Part shown: in pieces, positions 51,296 to 59,609 of the stretch
How positions within the stretch are numbered: the stretch's first letter is position 1
Layout: every line of letters starts with the position of its first letter
DNA from: Saccharothrix australiensis
Lineage (GTDB): Bacteria > Actinomycetota > Actinomycetes > Mycobacteriales > Pseudonocardiaceae
Assembly: GCF_003634935.1 (NCBI RefSeq)
Contig: NZ_RBXO01000001.1
Span: 6,349,501 to 6,413,500 of the forward strand
Length of the DNA: 64,000 bases
Direction: 5' to 3'
Made by a program: the position numbers and the translations under genes
Notes under the pieces: model-generated
What the model saw: the letters and a program-made list of their open reading frames with translations, nothing else
Databases searched by the model: none
What the model was told of the DNA's origin: nothing

Positions 51296-51927
51296 TCGCC
51301 GAGGACGACGTCCTGCTGCGCGAGGGGCTGACGTTGCTGCTGGGCAACGCGGGGGTCGACGTGGTCGCGGCCGTGGACAACGCGACCGAGTTCCTGGCCG
51401 CCATCACCGACGACCGCCCGGACGCCGTGGTGATGGACGTGCGCCTGCCGCCGTCGTTCCGCGACGAGGGGCTGCGCGCCGCCGTCGAGGCCCGCCGCCG
51501 CCACCCCGGCCTGCCGGTCCTCGTGCTGTCGGCGTACGTGGAGAACAGCTACGCCGCCGAGCTGCTCGCGGACGGCGCGGGCGGGGTCGGCTACCTGCTC
51601 AAGGAGCGCGTCGGCAAGGTCGAGCGGTTCCTCGACGCCCTGCGGCGCGTGGCCGAGGGCGGCACCGCGATGGACCCCGAGGTGATCTCCCAGCTCCTGG
51701 TCCGCCGCAAGGCCGACGACCCGCTCCAGTCCCTCACCGGCCGGGAGCGCGAGGTGCTGGCGCTGATGGCGGAGGGCCACAACAACGCCACCATCGCGGA
51801 CACCCTGGTGGTCAGCGAGGGCGCGGTGCACAAGCACATCCGGAACATCTTCACCAAGCTGGCCCTGCCCGACGACCAGGGCGGCCACCGCCGCGTGCTG
51901 GCCGTGCTGGCCTACCTCAACGCCTGA
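51283..51927 (+). CDS. NarL/LuxR-family response regulator
   Basis: 214 aa. The receiver has the acidic pair (AEDD, residues 7-9), phospho-Asp 52 in DAVVMDVRLPP, VLSAYVE and Lys in GYLLKERVG. The LuxR-type helix-turn-helix is LTGREREVLALMAEGHNNATIADTLVVSEGAVHKHIRNIFTKLAL. TTG 51283 is preferred: GGAG lies 5 nt upstream, and it gives the usual LRVVIAEDD start; GTG 51292 overlapping the kinase stop is the alternative. It pairs with the upstream kinase to control the divergent ABC transporter. Confidence 0.93.
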   Translation: MRVVIAEDDVLLREGLTLLLGNAGVDVVAAVDNATEFLAAITDDRPDAVVMDVRLPPSFRDEGLRAAVEARRRHPGLPVLVLSAYVENSYAAELLADGAGGVGYLLKERVGKVERFLDALRRVAEGGTAMDPEVISQLLVRRKADDPLQSLTGREREVLALMAEGHNNATIADTLVVSEGAVHKHIRNIFTKLALPDDQGGHRRVLAVLAYLNA

Positions 51928-52020
51928 GCGGGCGGTGGTGCGGGCCGGCGGTCGCACGGGCTCGGCGGCGGTGCGGACCCGAGGCCATGTGGCTGGCCGG
52001 TCGCACGGCTCGGCGGTCGT

Positions 52021-52100
52021 GCGGGCCCGAGGTCGTGCGGGCCCGAGGTCGTGCGGGCCCGAGGTCGTGCGGGCCCGAGGTCGTGCGGGCCCGAGGTCGT
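52021..52100. repeat. 16-bp tandem repeat, 5 perfect copies
   Basis: The unit GCGGGCCCGAGGTCGT occurs five times head to tail, with degenerate copies on both sides (about 51937-52132). Each contains the palindrome GGGCCC. It fills the 202-bp gap between the convergent response regulator and subtilase genes. Because 16 is not a multiple of 3, it is open in all frames but non-coding. Confidence 0.97.
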
Positions 52101-52129
52101 GCGGTCCGGCGGCCGTGCGGGCCACGCGG

Positions 52130-53779
52130 TCACAGGGCCAGGGTCCACGAGTCGAGCTTGCCCGAGCCGCCGGTGCCGGCGTCCGCCACGCGCAGCGTCC
52201 ACGTGCCCTCGCGCACGTGGCCGGACAGGTCGACGGTGTAGGCGCGCCGCAGCTCCCCCGTGCCGGCGTCCGCGCGGTCGTGCAGCACGTGCACGCCGCC
52301 GTCCGGCGCGACCAGCGAGACGACCAGGTCGCCGACGTCGGTGTGGGTGACGGCGACGGACACGGACGCGGTGGCGGAGGCGTTCCCCGCGCAGCCGGCG
52401 ACGGTGACGGCGCTCTCGACCGCGCCACCGGCGGTGGTCGGGCGGTCGGTGTCGTCGGTGACGGGCGCGCAGCCGTTGAGGAAGGCGGTGTGCAGCAGGA
52501 CGTTCGGCGAGTCGCTGCCGGCGTCGCCCACCTTCCCCGAGCTGCCGTGCGCGACGAGCGCGTCGCGGGCCTGCGCCGGCGTCGCGTACGGGTGCCGCGC
52601 CAGGTACAGCGCCACCGCGCCCGCGACGTGCGGCGACGCCATCGACGTCCCGGTCATGGTGGTGCTGCCGCGCTCGGCGGTGTGCACCGCCGAGACGATG
52701 TCGGTGCCCGGCGCGAAGAGGTCCAGGCAGGCGCCCTGGTTGCTGTTGCGCTGGCGGCCGTCGGACCGGGTGCTGTTGCCGACCGTGATCCCCTCGGGCA
52801 GGTGCTGCGGGCTGAAGTGGCACGCGTCGTCCGCCGCGTTGCCCGCCGCCTGCACCCACGGCACGCCGCCCGCGATCACCGACCGCACGGCGTCGTCGAG
52901 GGCCTGGTCCGCGCAGCGCTGCCGGCAGCCGATGCTGAAGTTCACCACGGCCGGTCGCGCGGCGTTGGCCTTGACCCAGTCGATCCCGGCCAGCAGGTCG
53001 TCGTCGGTGGCGCGGCCGCCGCAGTCGAGCACCCGCACCGGCACCACGGTCGCCTCCTTGGCGACGCCGTGGACCGCGCCCGCCGCCGTGCCCGCGACGT
53101 GCGTGCCGTGGCCGTGGCAGTCCTGCGGCGTCGTGTCGCGGTCGACCGCGTCGAACCCCTCGCCGACCCGGCCGGCGAAGTCCTCGTGCGCGGCGTTCAG
53201 GCCCGTGTCCAGGACGTAGACCCGCGCGCCGCGCCCCGGTGCGGCGGGGTGCGTGTAGGCGTGGTCCAGCGGCAGGTCGAGCTGGTCGATCCGGTCGTCG
53301 CCCCAGTTCGGCGGGTGCTCCTGGGTGTCGACCGCGACCATCCGCGACACCTGCTGCACGTAGCGGACGCCCGGCTCGCGGGCGACGCGGACCGCCTGCT
53401 CGGCCGTCATCTCCGCCGAGTAGCCGTCGAGCGCCGCGCCGTAGGTGTGGCGGACCTGCCCGCCGTGCTGCTGGGTCAACGCGGCGGCGGTCGCGGCGAC
53501 CTGCTGGGCGTCCTGCCCGTCGCCGCGGAGCACGACGACGTACCGGTCGGGCACCGCGTCCGGCGCGCCCGCGTTGAGGATGACGGGCTCGTCCGGGTCC
53601 GGGGTGGCCGGGTCGGCGGTGACCGGCTCGGCGGCTGGGGCGGTGGCGGGTCCGGAGGACGCCGGGTCGGGGGCGGCGGTGGCGGGGTCGGCGGGCGTGG
53701 AGCCGGCCGGTGCGGGCAGGACCGCGACCGCCGCGGCGGTGACCGCGACGACGATCGCGCCGAACGTCTTGATCCTCAT
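52130..53779 (-). CDS. secreted subtilisin-like protease with P-domain
   Basis: 549 aa. A signal peptide (cleavage near 26) precedes a Pro/Ala/Thr/Asp-rich segment and an inhibitor-I9 propeptide (about 75-150: DRYVVVLRGD, YGAALDGYSAEMTAEQA). The S8 catalytic triad is Asp 191 (VLDTG), His 224 (HGHGTHVAG) and Ser 379 (GTSMASPHVAG), with Asn 314 in the oxyanion hole. The C-terminal 90 residues form a proprotein-convertase P-domain-like beta sandwich (VTHTDVGDLVVSLVAPDGGVHVLHDRADAGTGELRRAYTVDLSGHVREGTWTLRVADAGTG). It is a proteinase-K-like extracellular enzyme, divergent from the AfsR-type regulator. Confidence 0.95.
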   Translation of the reverse strand: MRIKTFGAIVVAVTAAAVAVLPAPAGSTPADPATAAPDPASSGPATAPAAEPVTADPATPDPDEPVILNAGAPDAVPDRYVVVLRGDGQDAQQVAATAAALTQQHGGQVRHTYGAALDGYSAEMTAEQAVRVAREPGVRYVQQVSRMVAVDTQEHPPNWGDDRIDQLDLPLDHAYTHPAAPGRGARVYVLDTGLNAAHEDFAGRVGEGFDAVDRDTTPQDCHGHGTHVAGTAAGAVHGVAKEATVVPVRVLDCGGRATDDDLLAGIDWVKANAARPAVVNFSIGCRQRCADQALDDAVRSVIAGGVPWVQAAGNAADDACHFSPQHLPEGITVGNSTRSDGRQRNSNQGACLDLFAPGTDIVSAVHTAERGSTTMTGTSMASPHVAGAVALYLARHPYATPAQARDALVAHGSSGKVGDAGSDSPNVLLHTAFLNGCAPVTDDTDRPTTAGGAVESAVTVAGCAGNASATASVSVAVTHTDVGDLVVSLVAPDGGVHVLHDRADAGTGELRRAYTVDLSGHVREGTWTLRVADAGTGGSGKLDSWTLAL

Positions 53780-54308
53780 GGTCCACCGGCTCCTCGCCCG
53801 GACAGGGGGTGACGGGTCGCACCGCCCGCGACGCCCGGTGACCGCACGCCGCGCGGGAGGTACGACGTAGCGGTACCCGGTGCACCGGCCACGACTCCCC
53901 CGGCGCCGACGGATGCCCCGATGGTGTGGCTCCCGACGCCCCGAGCGGCCGTTCCCGACACCGGAACCCCGCGGCCGACCTGGTTCTTCGCCCGACCGCG
54001 TCCCCCACCCGCCCGGTTCGCGTCGTCCGGTGACGTCCGCGCGGGTCACCCCCGGCCGCGACCGGTTCGGGCGGCACGATCCCACCCGTCCGGGTCCGCC
54101 CGTCACCGAGCGCGGGTGGTCCGCGCGCGGTCCTGTTCGGAAAAGTGGTCACATGACCGGCCACCCGGCGACCACCGCACGGACCAGCACGCCCGCCCGA
54201 ACGCGCGCAATCCTTTGGTAACGCTTGAGCTCCGAGACCGGCGTCCGATATGACAACACCCGGCGATCCGGGTCCGCGCTGCCGGCCCGACGCGGGGAAG
54301 GGCTCTGC
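53780..54308. other. 529-bp divergent gap between subtilase and AfsR genes
   Basis: No gene is seen. A 12-bp dyad GGTCACATGACC (54147-54158) and a TAACGC box at 54219 face the AfsR gene. An in-frame TTG at 54225 could extend that gene by 28 residues but has no domain match. The remainder is GC-rich with short CCGG-type palindromes. Confidence 0.5.
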
Positions 54309-57140
54309 ATGGCGATGGAACTCCGTCTGCTCGGCAACATCGAGGCGCGGATCGGCGATCGCCCCGTCGAGGTGGGACCGGCCAGGCAGCGGTTCGTGCT
54401 GGCCGCCCTGTCCGTCGACGCCAACCGGGTCGTGCCGCTGGACGGGCTGGTGGAGCGGGTCTGGGGAGGCGGCCGGCTGCCCGTCCACCCCCACAACGCG
54501 CTGCACACCTACGTCGCCCTCCTCCGCCGGGTGCTCGCGCCCGCCGGTGACGTGACCATCACGCGGCAGGCCCCCGGCTACCGGCTCACCGCCGAGGAGG
54601 CGGCGGTGGACGTGCACCGCTTCCTCGCCCTGCTCGACCAGGCCCGCGCCACCGACGACGACGAGCGGGCCGCCGCCCGGTACGAGCGGGCGCTGGCGCT
54701 GTGGCGCGGCGAGCCGTTCGAGTCCGCGGACACCGCCTGGTTCGCCGCGGTCCGCGCCATGCTCACCCGGCAGCGCAACGCCGCCCGGCTGGACCTCACC
54801 GACATCCGGCTCCGCCGAGGCGAGCACACCGAGCTGGTCGTCACCCTCGCCGACGAGGTCGCGGAGAACCCCCTGGACGAGCGCCTGGCCGGCCAGTACC
54901 TGCTGGCGCTGTGCGGGTGCGGCCGCCAGGCCGACGCCCTCCAGCACTACGACCGGGTGCGGCGGCAGCTCGCCGACGAGCTGGGCGTCGACCCGAGCCG
55001 GCCGCTCCGGCGCCTGCACCACCAGATCCTGACCGGCGACCCGGCGCTGCCCGACCGGGGTGCCGCGCCGCCGCCCGTCGCGGCGGCCAAGCCCACCCCG
55101 GTCACGCGACCGGCCCCGGTGCCCCGCCAGCTGCCCGCCGCGCCCCGCCTGTTCACCGGTCGGACCGCCGAGCTGGCCGCGCTGACCGAGCTGCTCGGCG
55201 GGCCCGAGCACCCGGCGGGCACGGTGGTGATCGGCGGCGCGGGCGGCATCGGCAAGACGTGGCTCGCCCTGCACTGGGCGTACCGGAACCTGGACCTGTT
55301 CCCGGACGGGCAGCTGCACGTGAACCTGCGCGGGTTCGACCCCTCGGGGGAACCGGTGACGCCCGCGGCGGCCGTGCGGGGCTTCCTCGACGCGCTCGGC
55401 GTGGCGCAGGCCGCCGTGCCCGCCGACCTGGACGGCCGGGTCGGCCTGTACCGCAGCCTGGTCGCCGACAAGCGCCTGCTGGTGGTGCTGGACAACGCCG
55501 CCGACACCGCCCAGGTCACGCCGCTGCTGCCGGGCGGCACGACCGCCACGGTGCTGATCACCAGCCGGCGCAGGCTCACCGGGCTGGTCACCGCGCACTG
55601 CGCGCGGCTGCTGCCGCTGCGCGTGCTGGACGACGCGGAGGCGCGCCGCCTGCTCGCGGGCCACCTCGGCGAGGACCGGCTGGCCGCCGAGCCGGAGGCG
55701 GTGGCCGAGCTGCTGGACCGGTGCGCGGGGATGCCGCTGGCGCTCGGCATCATCGCGGCCCGCGCGCACTGCCACCCGGACTTCCCGCTGGCGGCGCTGG
55801 CCGAGGAGTTCCACGACCACGCGGCGCGGCTGGACGCGCTGGACACCGGTCACACCGACGTCAACCTGCGGGCCGTCGTGTCGTGGTCCTACCGGACCCT
55901 CGCCCGCGAGCCGGCCACCGTGTTCGGGCTGCTCGGCCTCGCGCCGGGGTCCGACATCGGCGAGCCCGCCGCCGCGGGCGTCTCCGCGCTGCCCGCCGCC
56001 GCGGCGCGGACCGCGCTCCAGGAGCTGGAGAACGCGCACCTGGTCGACCAGCACACGCCCGGCCGCTACCGGATGCACGACCTGGTGCGCCTGTGCGCGG
56101 CCGACCAGGCCCGGCGCGACCTGCCCGACGAGGCGCGCACGGCGGCGCTGCGGCGGCTGGCCGACTTCTACCTGCACACCGCGTACCGCGCCGAGCGCCT
56201 GCTGGAACCGCACCGGCCGCCGATCGCCCTGGACGAGCCCGCCCCCGGCTGCCACCCGCTCCCGCTCGACCACGAGGGCGCGGCGGTCGCGTGGCTCACC
56301 GTCGAGTACCCGAACGTGCTGGCCGTGCAGCAGCTCGCCGTCGAGCACGGGTGGCACGCCACCGCCTGGGGCGTCGCCTGGAGCCTCTACACGTTCCAGC
56401 GGCGGCACGGCTACCAGCTCGACGCCCTCGCCGTGTGGCAGGCGGCGCTGGCGGCGGCGGAGCGGCTGGACGACCCGGTCGTCGAGTCGACCACCCACCG
56501 CGCCATCGGCAGCGCGTACTCCGACGTCGACCGGCACCGGGAGGCGCGGTCGCACCTGCTGCGGGCGTTGGCCGTGGCCGAGGAGCACGACGACCTGTTC
56601 GGGCAGGCGCACGCCCACCACCTGCTGGCCTCCGCCCTGGAGGAGATGGGCTCGATCCGCGAGGCGCTGGCGCACTCGACGCGGTCCGTGGACCTGTTCC
56701 GCGCCGCCGACCTGCCGGTGTGGGAGGCGTGGGGGCTCGGCCACGTCGGCTGGTGCCGCGCCCTGCTGGGCGAGCTGCCACAGGCGCGGGTGGACTGCGA
56801 GGCCGCGCTCGACCTGGCCCGCCGCCACGGCGACCGCGAGGGCGAGTCGCTGGTGCTGGACACCCTCGGCTACATCGCCCACCACGCGGGTCGGTACCAC
56901 GAGGCGCTCGACCACTACCGGCGGGCGGTCGCCCTGCTGCGCGAGGTGGACAACCCGTTCAACGAGGCGGAGGCGGCGGAGCGGCTGGGCGACACCCACC
57001 ACGCCCTCGGCGAGCCGGAGCAGGCCACCGAGGCGTGGCGGCACGCGTTGCGGCTGTACCAGGCCCAGCAGCGCGCCTCGCAGGTCGAGCGCCTGCAACG
57101 GCAGCTCGACGTGCTCGGACGGTCCCGCGCGGGCTGCTGA
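54309..57140 (+). CDS. AfsR/SARP-family regulator with NB-ARC and TPR
   Basis: 943 aa. An OmpR-like winged helix (MELRLLGNIEARIGDRPVEVGPARQRFVLAALSVDANRVVPLDGLVERVWG, to about 95), a bacterial transcriptional activation domain (about 96-245), then an NB-ARC ATPase with Walker A GGAGGIGKT, LLVVLDNAADTAQVTPLLPG and GMPLALGIIAAR. The C-terminal 300 residues are TPR-like helices (AHHLLASALEEMGSIREALAHSTRSVDLF). AfsR proteins activate secondary-metabolite genes; no biosynthetic cluster is next to it, so the target is unknown. ATG 54309 has GGGAAGGG about 6 nt upstream. It is divergent from the subtilase. Confidence 0.95.
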   Translation: MAMELRLLGNIEARIGDRPVEVGPARQRFVLAALSVDANRVVPLDGLVERVWGGGRLPVHPHNALHTYVALLRRVLAPAGDVTITRQAPGYRLTAEEAAVDVHRFLALLDQARATDDDERAAARYERALALWRGEPFESADTAWFAAVRAMLTRQRNAARLDLTDIRLRRGEHTELVVTLADEVAENPLDERLAGQYLLALCGCGRQADALQHYDRVRRQLADELGVDPSRPLRRLHHQILTGDPALPDRGAAPPPVAAAKPTPVTRPAPVPRQLPAAPRLFTGRTAELAALTELLGGPEHPAGTVVIGGAGGIGKTWLALHWAYRNLDLFPDGQLHVNLRGFDPSGEPVTPAAAVRGFLDALGVAQAAVPADLDGRVGLYRSLVADKRLLVVLDNAADTAQVTPLLPGGTTATVLITSRRRLTGLVTAHCARLLPLRVLDDAEARRLLAGHLGEDRLAAEPEAVAELLDRCAGMPLALGIIAARAHCHPDFPLAALAEEFHDHAARLDALDTGHTDVNLRAVVSWSYRTLAREPATVFGLLGLAPGSDIGEPAAAGVSALPAAAARTALQELENAHLVDQHTPGRYRMHDLVRLCAADQARRDLPDEARTAALRRLADFYLHTAYRAERLLEPHRPPIALDEPAPGCHPLPLDHEGAAVAWLTVEYPNVLAVQQLAVEHGWHATAWGVAWSLYTFQRRHGYQLDALAVWQAALAAAERLDDPVVESTTHRAIGSAYSDVDRHREARSHLLRALAVAEEHDDLFGQAHAHHLLASALEEMGSIREALAHSTRSVDLFRAADLPVWEAWGLGHVGWCRALLGELPQARVDCEAALDLARRHGDREGESLVLDTLGYIAHHAGRYHEALDHYRRAVALLREVDNPFNEAEAAERLGDTHHALGEPEQATEAWRHALRLYQAQQRASQVERLQRQLDVLGRSRAGC

Positions 57141-57166
57141 GCCAGGCGCGGCCGGCGGGGCGCGGA

Positions 57167-57360
57167 GAGACGCAGCAGGGCGGAGCGCAGCGAGACCCGG
57201 AGACGCAGCAGGGCGGAACGCAGCGAGAACGCAGCGGGGCACGGCGCGGCGGGGCGAGGCGCGGGGCCGGGCGAGCGGGCAGGGGCTGGGCGAGCGGGCG
57301 GGGCGCGGGGCAGGCGGGCGAGGCAGGCGGGGCGGGGCGTGCAGCGGGGCAGGGCGCGGG
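57167..57360. repeat. 33-bp tandem duplication and G-rich tract
   Basis: 57167-57199 and 57200-57232 are near-identical 33-bp units built on GAGACGCAGCAGGGCGGA. They are followed to about 57360 by a run of GGGG/GGGC tracts on the plus strand, which could form G-quadruplexes. This occupies the first part of the 549-bp gap after the AfsR gene; the rest has no gene. Confidence 0.75.
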
Positions 57361-57465
57361 TCGTTCGGAAAGCCGTCGGCGCCGGCCCCCTGTTGACGGC
57401 GCACCGCATTTCGTCCATCCTTTCCCGACACGCGCGCGACCGGCCGGGAAATGCACCGTCCACAG

Positions 57466-57471
57466 TAGACT
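57466..57471 (+). promoter_or_regulatory. candidate -10 box upstream of the GT87 gene
   Basis: TAGACT in the gap, with no clear -35. It would give a leader of about 210 nt before ATG 57690. Confidence 0.3.
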
Positions 57472-57689
57472 GACGAAATCACCGCGACGCCCTGCCACCA
57501 CCGAGGACACCGGCCGCCGCACCTTCCGGAACGCGCCGCCCGCGTTTCCGCCGAACCGTCCACGACTCCCTCCCCACGGTCCGCGCGCGAGTCGCCGGTG
57601 CGCTTTCCCGTACCCGCGTCCCACCGGCCCGGCCCCATTCCCGCCGCCCGGCACCCGCGCCACCCCTCGAAGGCGAGGCACCCACCACC

Positions 57690-58910
57690 ATGACCGCGGA
57701 CCCCGCACCGTTACCCCGCCCGACGGCCCGCGACCGCGTCCCGATCGCGTTCCTCGCCGTCGCCGTCGCCGCCGTCGCGACGGCCGTCGTGGTCGCCGGC
57801 CTGGCGCTCGGCGACGCGATACCGACCCTCCGGAACGACTTCGCGGTGTTCCACCTGGGCGGCTCGTCGGTGCTGTCCGGCGTCTCGCCCTACGACGTCG
57901 TGACCGACGACCACTACCGGTTCCTCTACCCGCCGTTCGCCGCGCTCGTGCTGGCGCCGCTGGGGCTGGTGGGCCTCGACGTCGGGTTCGCGCTGTGGAC
58001 GTTCGCCTCGGTGCTCGGGCTGGAAGTCGTCGTGTGGCTGGCGCTCGGCCTGGCGGAGCCGGGGTCGCCGACCCGGCGGGCGCGGTTCGCGGTCTTCGCC
58101 ACGGTGGCCGCGCTGCCCACGACCCCCGTGTTCTACCTGCTCGAATTCGGCCAGATCACCGTGCTGCTGGTGCTCCTGGCGATGGTCGACCTGGCACTGC
58201 GACCCGGCCGCTGGCAGGGGGTCGCCGTCGGCGTGGCGGCCGGGATCAAGCTGACGCCGCTGATCTTCGTCGCCTACTTCCTGCTCACGCGCCGCGTCCG
58301 GGCCGCCGCGCTGTCCGCCGGCGCGTTCGCGGCCACGGTGCTCGTCGGGTTCGCCGTGCTGCCGGGGCCGTCCGCGCGGTACTGGGGCGACCACTTCCTG
58401 GACTCGGGCCGGATGTGGCCGCCGGAGGCCGCGCCCTACAACCAGTCGCTGCGCGGCGTGCTGGCGCACCTGCCGGGCGCGCCGTGGTCCTGGGTGGTGG
58501 CCGCGGCCGTCGTGGGCGTCGCCGGCCTGGCGGTCTCGGCGTGGGCCGCCCGCCGGGACAAGCCGGCCGCGGGCGTCCTGGCGTGCGCGGTGACGGGCCT
58601 GCTGATCTCCCCCGTCTCGTGGCCGCAGCACTGGGTGTGGGTGGTCCCGGGGCTCGCGCTGTGGCTGTGGTGGGGCCGGCGGCGGGGCCCGGCGCACGCT
58701 CGGGGCGTCGGGTCGGCGTGGCTCGCGCTGGTCGTCTCCGCCGCGCTGATGTTCCCCACCCCGATCGGCCTGGCCGCGGTGGCACCGCCGGTGGCGTGGA
58801 TCGTGCTGCTCAGCGCGCTCCAGGTGCTGGCGGGTCTCGCGTTCCTCGTCGTGCTCGCCGTCGTGCTGCGGCGGGAGGACCGCGCGGCCGGCGCGGGACC
58901 GCAACCCTGA
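57690..58910 (+). CDS. GT87-family polyprenol-phosphate mannosyltransferase
   Basis: 406 aa with about ten membrane helices. The GT87/DUF2029 features are the acidic residue after helix 1 (RNDFAVFHLGGSSVLSGVSPYDV), FLYPPFAALVLAPLG, LEFGQITVLLVLLAMVDLAL, AAGIKLTPLIFVAYFLLTRR and the C-terminal ISPVSWPQHWVWVVPGLAL. Enzymes of this family add mannose from polyprenyl-phosphate-mannose to lipoglycans outside the membrane (the PimE and arabinan pathways). The acceptor is unknown here. GAGGC lies upstream of ATG 57690. Neighbours give no further clue. Confidence 0.88.
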   Translation: MTADPAPLPRPTARDRVPIAFLAVAVAAVATAVVVAGLALGDAIPTLRNDFAVFHLGGSSVLSGVSPYDVVTDDHYRFLYPPFAALVLAPLGLVGLDVGFALWTFASVLGLEVVVWLALGLAEPGSPTRRARFAVFATVAALPTTPVFYLLEFGQITVLLVLLAMVDLALRPGRWQGVAVGVAAGIKLTPLIFVAYFLLTRRVRAAALSAGAFAATVLVGFAVLPGPSARYWGDHFLDSGRMWPPEAAPYNQSLRGVLAHLPGAPWSWVVAAAVVGVAGLAVSAWAARRDKPAAGVLACAVTGLLISPVSWPQHWVWVVPGLALWLWWGRRRGPAHARGVGSAWLALVVSAALMFPTPIGLAAVAPPVAWIVLLSALQVLAGLAFLVVLAVVLRREDRAAGAGPQP

Positions 58911-58995
58911 CCCGCCCGCGCACTCCCCACCGAGTTCTTGCATGTGCAACCATCAGGGCGGGGTGCGGGTAAAGTGCAAGCAGGTGGAGGTAGTC

Positions 58996-59454
58996 ATGGT
59001 GGTGGAGGAACCGCGCTCGGGCTGCCCGGTCAACGCCGCGGTCGAGGTGCTGGGCGACCGGTGGAGCCTCGTCGTGCTGCGCGACATCATGTTCTGCGAC
59101 CGCCGCCACTTCCGGGTGCTCCAGCGCGAGTCCGAGGAGGGCATCGCGTCGAACATCCTCGCGAACCGGCTGCGCGACCTGGTCGCCGCCGGGCTGCTCA
59201 CCCGCGACGACCCCGGCGCCGGCCGCCGCGCGACGTACAGCCTCACCGAGGCGGGCATCCAACTGGTGCCCGTGCTGGCCGAACTCGGCTGGTGGGGCCT
59301 GCGCCACCGCCCCACCAGCGCCGAACTGCGCGCGCGGGCCGAAGAGCTGCACGACGGAGGGCCCGAGCTGTGGCGGGCCGTCATGGCCGAGCTGCGCGAA
59401 CGCCACCTCGGCGGCCCGCGACCCGGCACGACGCCCGACGGCGCCGAGGAATAG
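58996..59454 (+). CDS. HxlR-family transcriptional regulator
   Basis: 152 aa. CPVNAAVEVLGDRWSLVVLRDIMFCDRRHFRVLQRESEEGIASNILANRLRDLVAAGLLTRD is the HxlR winged helix, with its near-N-terminal Cys (about residue 11), which can sense thiol-reactive compounds. The C-terminus (LAELGWWGLRHRPT) is normal. ATG 58996 is chosen for GGAGG 6 nt upstream; an ATG at 58942 in frame would add 18 residues lacking similarity. A TTGCA-TG-TGCAA dyad (58938-58949) and a TAAAGT box (58970-58975) lie just upstream and may be its promoter and operator. Confidence 0.9.
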   Translation: MVVEEPRSGCPVNAAVEVLGDRWSLVVLRDIMFCDRRHFRVLQRESEEGIASNILANRLRDLVAAGLLTRDDPGAGRRATYSLTEAGIQLVPVLAELGWWGLRHRPTSAELRARAEELHDGGPELWRAVMAELRERHLGGPRPGTTPDGAEE

Positions 59455-59597
59455 TCCACTTAGGACCATCCGGGTTCCCGCGGTCCTGTGCCGCACCGGA
59501 TTCGGCATCCCGTCGCGACCGGTGGCCGTTCGGGACGAGAAGGGGACTTTCGGGCAACGGGCGCGCCTTGGCGGATCACCTGGCCGGCCGGAGGTCG

Positions 59598-59603
59598 TAC
59601 GCT
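59598..59603 (+). promoter_or_regulatory. -10 box of a leaderless transcript (histidine kinase)
   Basis: TACGCT ends 6 nt before GTG 59610. There is no Shine-Dalgarno, and the HxlR gene ends 155 nt upstream. Confidence 0.5.
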
Positions 59604-59609
59604 GTGCCC

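Noticed and set aside
52021..52100. CRISPR array
   Set aside because: The 16-bp units are head to tail with no spacers, and no cas genes are present.
54309..57140. Secondary-metabolite gene cluster around the AfsR-type regulator
   Set aside because: No polyketide, peptide, terpene or tailoring core enzyme lies within the window on either side.
51912..57638. A 1908-codon open frame on the minus strand
   Set aside because: It covers the subtilase and AfsR genes in other frames and the 16-bp repeat array. It has no domain and a composition typical of GC-rich shadow frames.
54701..58972. A 1423-codon open frame on the plus strand
   Set aside because: Out of frame with the AfsR and GT87 genes, which are clearly coding, and rich in RRAR/GGAG low-complexity.
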